Source: Paenibacillus wynnii
GTDB taxonomy: Bacteria > Bacillota > Bacilli > Paenibacillales > Paenibacillaceae
NCBI RefSeq assembly: GCF_030812855.1
Contig: NZ_JAUSTK010000004.1
Coordinates: 124,001 to 188,000, forward strand
Direction of reading: 5' to 3'
DNA: 64,000 nt
The notes under the pieces are model-generated. The model saw nothing but the letters and a program-made list of their open reading frames with translations. It was not told the DNA's origin and made no database searches. Both the position numbers and the translations under genes were made by a program. Below, piece by piece: positions 60,590-64,000 of the stretch (the stretch's first letter is position 1; each line of letters begins with the position of its first letter).

Positions 60590-62095
60590 CTACAGACCAA
60601 GATATTCCATAATTCCTGCAACAATTTCCCTCGCCAAGTTATCTTGTAATTCCTCATTGTATAGGGATGCCTCATCACTGCTGTTCGTCAAATATCCTGC
60701 TTCCAGCAGAACAGCGGGCATTAGCGTCTCCCTGGTTACATGCAGGCTCTTGTTTCTTACCCCGTTATCTTTAAAGCCCGTACCTACCACAAGGTGCTTA
60801 TGCATAATTTGAGCCAATAAAAGACTTTCATTACGACTGTAGTAGGTCTCGCTCCCGTTCACTTTATTCCAATTGGCTGTTGAAGAAGACATCGCATTTG
60901 CATGTAGAGAAATGAAAATATTGGCATTCGCATCTTTAGCAATATTAACGCGATCTTGCAGACCAAGTGTACTATCATCAGTACGGGTCAATATAACGGT
61001 TACCCCTCCTTGCTGCTCCAACAAGCTTGCTGCTTTCAGAATAACTGAAAGATTAAAGTCTTTTTCCATCTTTTTAGTTAAGCTGATAGCGCCCGGCTGA
61101 GTCCCTCCATGACCGGCATCGAGAACAACAATAGGCTTACTCCCTCCTATAGGATCTACACCGCTAGAGGGTATATTGAGATCTATGGTAGTTAATCCGG
61201 AGATGTTATCAGTAACCACTTGATAAGGATTGCTCCCGGTCATCTGAATGACAAAACGAACGGTAGAAGGAGTGTTACTGAAAAGCGCATATCTAACTTC
61301 TGATACTTGAGGATAACCCGTAACATCCAGTTTTCCTTGCAGACCTCCATTTGTTGATGTCCCGTCGATTCCGCCTGTAAAATCCGCAGCGAATGAGGTT
61401 CCCGGAAAATCTACTACAATGCGATAAGGATTGTTCATCGTAGTTACAGTTGGCTTCACTGCGCCAGACGAAGCTACAATTAACCGATTCTCTGTGAATA
61501 TGGCACCTTTTACCTGAGTAACCGTCACTGCCGGATTTCCCTCAGTTCCAGTAGGCGGAGTGGAGTTCGGTGTATCGTTCGGTGTATTCACAGGTACATC
61601 CAACGCATAACCTGAACCATCGCTATTGTTAGCGCCTTTAGAATCAGAAGGGGTGGCCCCGGTTAAATAAACGGTCTTATCACTATTATCCCAGCCAACC
61701 TTGAGCCCAAATTGCTCGCCAACAAAACGGATAGGCACAAGCACTGTACCGCCCGTTTGCTTAGGTGCAGCATTTAGATCCAGCCATTCTCCGCCTGCGC
61801 TAGCTTTCTTGCTCCCGACTGCAAGTTCTACGCTTCTACCGTCTTGACGTACAGTTACCTTGTGAGTTTTCTGTTCCCACAACACTTCGAATCCAAGGTT
61901 TTCTACAACCACTCTTATGGGGATCATTACACTGCCGTTTGTGTTCTCAAGAATCACTCCTGAGGGTAGGACAAGTTCCTTGTTATCAAGAATAATTTTG
62001 CCGCTTCCTGCAGCAGATGCTTCTCGACCGATGAACGACATCAATAATAAGGGCAACAGCAGCAGAAGCAGTAATCGCAGACCGGCTTTCCTCAT
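60590..62095 (-). CDS. Secreted N-acetylmuramoyl-L-alanine amidase (AMIN + amidase_3), second of two
   Basis: A 501-residue paralogue of the neighbouring amidase with the same order: signal peptide (to about 28, GREASA-A), copper-amine-oxidase-N-like domain (ILDNKELVLPSGVILENTNG; IPIRVVVENLGFEVLWE; VPIRFVGEQFGLKVGWD), Pro/Thr linker, AMIN domain and zinc amidase with LDAGHGGTQPGAI, KMEKDFNLSVI, FISLHANAMSS and PAVLLEAGYLTN. All metal and catalytic residues are present in both, so both are likely active. Duplication is clear but old, since linkers and many surface residues differ. AGGGGAG precedes ATG. Confidence 0.93.
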   Translation of the reverse strand: MRKAGLRLLLLLLLPLLLMSFIGREASAAGSGKIILDNKELVLPSGVILENTNGSVMIPIRVVVENLGFEVLWEQKTHKVTVRQDGRSVELAVGSKKASAGGEWLDLNAAPKQTGGTVLVPIRFVGEQFGLKVGWDNSDKTVYLTGATPSDSKGANNSDGSGYALDVPVNTPNDTPNSTPPTGTEGNPAVTVTQVKGAIFTENRLIVASSGAVKPTVTTMNNPYRIVVDFPGTSFAADFTGGIDGTSTNGGLQGKLDVTGYPQVSEVRYALFSNTPSTVRFVIQMTGSNPYQVVTDNISGLTTIDLNIPSSGVDPIGGSKPIVVLDAGHGGTQPGAISLTKKMEKDFNLSVILKAASLLEQQGGVTVILTRTDDSTLGLQDRVNIAKDANANIFISLHANAMSSSTANWNKVNGSETYYSRNESLLLAQIMHKHLVVGTGFKDNGVRNKSLHVTRETLMPAVLLEAGYLTNSSDEASLYNEELQDNLAREIVAGIMEYLGL

Positions 62096-62195
62096 TCTTT
62101 TCTCCCCTTAAATAGTTGATTAATAGACAGATAAAGACTAGACGGCAAAATTCACCAAAAGTTACGTGTACAAACTATGAATATATTGAGTATAA

Positions 62196-62236
62196 CAAAA
62201 AAACTTCCAATTCCGCATCCCGGAAATGGAAGTTTT
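62196..62236 (-). terminator. Terminator of the leu operon
   Basis: AAACTTCCA.TTCCG pairs with CGGAA.TGGAAGTTT around CATCC, with a minus-strand T-run; follows leuD. Confidence 0.88.
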
Positions 62237-62282
62237 GTGTAAATTTAACATGAAAGTTGTCGCTAACTCTCATTCTCAACGA

Positions 62283-62885
62283 TTAAGAGAATAATTTGGC
62301 TGCATGACGTTTCTCGTATGCATCAATTTCATCAGCGTGCATAAGTGTAAGACCAATATCATCCAAACCCTGCAAAAGAAATTGGCGGCGATGCTCATCT
62401 AACTCGAACTGGATCGTAAGGCCAAATTCATCGCTAAGTGTCTTACTTTCAAGATCAACAGTTAATACATATCCTTCGTGAGCAGCAGTCCGATCAAACA
62501 GCTCATCGACTTGGCTCTCAGACAATTTGATTGGAAGTATACCATTCTTAAAGCAGTTGTTATAAAAAATGTCGGCATAAGAAGGTGCAATTACCGTTTT
62601 GAATCCGTAGTCCATTATTGCCCAAGGCGCATGCTCCCGGGAGGAGCCGCAGCCAAAGTTGGCTCGGGAAATAAGAACGGAAGCCCCTTTATAACGCGGT
62701 TTGTTCATTTCGAAGGCTGGATTATCGCTGCCGGCTTCATCAAAACGCCATTCATAAAACAGGAATTGCCCAAAGCCTGTCCGTTCAATCCGTTTCAAAA
62801 ATTGTTTCGGTATGATTGCATCTGTATCTACATTAACCCGGTCCACTGGTGCCACGATTCCCGTTAATTTCTTAAAAGCATCCAT
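62283..62885 (-). CDS. leuD: 3-isopropylmalate dehydratase, small subunit
   Basis: A 200-residue LeuD; with LeuC it converts 2-isopropylmalate to 3-isopropylmalate in leucine synthesis. [21 protein letters not shown] is the conserved start; [13 protein letters not shown] is the swivel-domain signature; [17 protein letters not shown] follows. GGGAGGG lies before ATG, and the gene begins 28 bp after leuC. A terminator follows, so leuD ends the operon. Confidence 0.95.
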   Translation of the reverse strand: MDAFKKLTGIVAPVDRVNVDTDAIIPKQFLKRIERTGFGQFLFYEWRFDEAGSDNPAFEMNKPRYKGASVLISRANFGCGSSREHAPWAIMDYGFKTVIAPSYADIFYNNCFKNGILPIKLSESQVDELFDRTAAHEGYVLTVDLESKTLSDEFGLTIQFELDEHRRQFLLQGLDDIGLTLMHADEIDAYEKRHAAKLFS

Positions 62886-62913
62886 TTCATTACCCTCCCG
62901 CTTCTTCTCGTTT

Positions 62914-64000
62914 CTATGCGTTGACGGCTACCGTCTTATAATTCCAATCCCGTACATCCGTAAAATGCCCTTTGATCGCCGCAGCTGCAGCCATAGCCGG
63001 TGATACCAAGTGTGTTCTGCCACCGCGTCCTTGACGTCCTTCAAAGTTGCGGTTAGAGGTAGATGCGCAGCGCTGCCCTGGTTGCAGAACGTCCGGGTTC
63101 ATTGCCAGACACATACTGCAGCCTGCATCACGCCATTCAAAGCCAGCTTCCACGAAAATCTTATCAAGCCCTTCCTTCTCGGCTTGCATCTTAACACGTC
63201 CGGAGCCCGGTACAACAATGGCTGTAACGTTCTCTGATACCGAGTGTCCCTGAGCAACCTGTGCCGCAGCTCTCAAATCTTCAATCCGGCCGTTTGTACA
63301 GGAACCAATAAACACATAATCAATATTGATTTCGGAAATAGGAGTACCTGGAGCCAAATCCATATATTCTAAAGCTTTTTCAGCAGCTTTACGTTCATTT
63401 TCAGTAGTGAAGTCAGCCGGATTCGGTACGCTTGAGCTGATATCCGTTCCCATTCCCGGGCTTGTGCCCCAGGTGACTTGCGGAATCAGAGTCTCGACAT
63501 TGAAATCTACCACAGTGTCATACTCTGCACCTTCGTCGCTTACGAATCCTTTCCATTGGGCTACAGCTTGATCATAAGCCTCACCTTGCGGTACGTATTG
63601 ACGTCCGCGCAAATATTCGAAAGTAGTCTCATCCGGAGCAATCAATCCTGCTCTCGCTCCGCCTTCAATTGACATATTACAAACAGTCATTCGCTCTTCC
63701 ATAGACAAGTCGCGGATCGCTTCACCTGTATATTCAATAACATAACCGGTTGCAAAATCCGTTCCATATTTGGCGATAACGCCTAGAATCATATCTTTTG
63801 CTGTCACACCAGGATTCCGATTGCCTGTAAAACGAATTTCCATCGTTTTTGCTTTGGACTGCTGTAGACATTGAGTAGCAAGGACATGCTCAACCTCACT
63901 CGTACCAATACCGAAAGCCAAAGCACCGAAGGCTCCATGCGTGGAAGTGTGGCTATCTCCGCAAACAATGGTTTTACCTGGATGAGTCAGGCCGATTTCC
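62914..64000 (-). CDS. leuC: 3-isopropylmalate dehydratase, large subunit (3' part)
   Basis: The frame is open to the right edge; about 362 C-terminal residues of a roughly 470-residue protein are seen. [20 protein letters not shown] near the cut edge is the aconitase-family signature, [18 protein letters not shown] gives the first iron-sulfur cysteine, and [33 protein letters not shown] the remaining two, plus substrate residues. It works with LeuD in the cytoplasm. The N-terminal part lies outside the window. Confidence 0.95.
   Translation of the reverse strand, partial: EIGLTHPGKTIVCGDSHTSTHGAFGALAFGIGTSEVEHVLATQCLQQSKAKTMEIRFTGNRNPGVTAKDMILGVIAKYGTDFATGYVIEYTGEAIRDLSMEERMTVCNMSIEGGARAGLIAPDETTFEYLRGRQYVPQGEAYDQAVAQWKGFVSDEGAEYDTVVDFNVETLIPQVTWGTSPGMGTDISSSVPNPADFTTENERKAAEKALEYMDLAPGTPISEINIDYVFIGSCTNGRIEDLRAAAQVAQGHSVSENVTAIVVPGSGRVKMQAEKEGLDKIFVEAGFEWRDAGCSMCLAMNPDVLQPGQRCASTSNRNFEGRQGRGGRTHLVSPAMAAAAAIKGHFTDVRDWNYKTVAVNA

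Overview
The window looks like the chromosome of a Paenibacillus-type member of the Bacillales. Several things point there: DNA topoisomerase IV genes (parE-parC), a B. subtilis-like yhbD-bacE-bacF bactofilin set, a Ctc/L25 stress gene, a fused two-GTPase DynA-type dynamin, an S-layer-homology (SLH) protein, two AMIN-domain amidases, and two carbohydrate ABC import clusters each tied to a YesM/YesN two-component system. Ribosome-binding sites are strong (AGGAGG type) and TTG starts are common. Most genes are on the minus strand. I see no tRNA, rRNA, prophage, transposase or CRISPR array. Genus is inferred from gene content, not from a marker gene.

Layout. 1-481: end of a DUF711/UPF0210 gene. 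557-2588: divergent DHA2-type efflux pump and MarR regulator with two palindromic operators between them. 2590-3360: fifteen head-to-tail copies of a 51-bp unit. 3549-12297: minus-strand oligosaccharide import operon (two LplB/YtcP-like permeases, LplA-like binding lipoprotein, YesM kinase, YesN regulator, second binding lipoprotein). 12512-16709: GyrI-like protein, second DHA2 pump, bacF, bacE, yhbD. 16846-20929: GH2 glycosidase, ctc with a SigB-like promoter, two GNAT genes. 20989-23979: unknown protein coupled to a flavodoxin, a Fur box, a VOC protein, an AraC regulator. 24217-26328: rRNA methyltransferase-like and RluA-like genes, a MarR regulator. 26498-31188: parC and parE. 31256-37249: ABC-2 exporter, SGNH esterase, secreted CAP protein, WG-repeat protein. 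37250-38022: repeat-rich noncoding DNA. 38023-46552: mglBAC sugar importer preceded by regulator, kinase and an extra sugar-binding lipoprotein. 46724-52208: GNAT, purT and the 1232-residue dynamin. 52209-54206: about 2 kb without a credible gene, full of palindromes. 54207-62095: nth and a small partner, then a cell-envelope group (SLH protein, GerMN lipoprotein, two amidases). 62283-64000: leuD and the 3' part of leuC.

How it fits together. Both import clusters combine an ABC importer with a YesM/YesN system and an additional binding protein whose start overlaps the adjacent two-component gene by 4 bp. That is the layout expected of sugar-sensing three-component systems such as XylFII-LytS-YesN of clostridia. 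The 55-62 kb group is concerned with the wall and S-layer. The most unusual noncoding content is a dispersed family of roughly 150-190-bp double-hairpin elements (six copies, one inside the parE-parC interval), the 51-bp tandem array, a G-quadruplex-like tract, palindrome clusters in the 2-kb gap, and perfect inverted repeats within the dynamin coding sequence.

Limits: names come from motif recognition by eye; no database search or folding program was run. Starts were moved from the longest open frame where a Shine-Dalgarno sequence clearly favoured an internal codon, and this is stated in each case.
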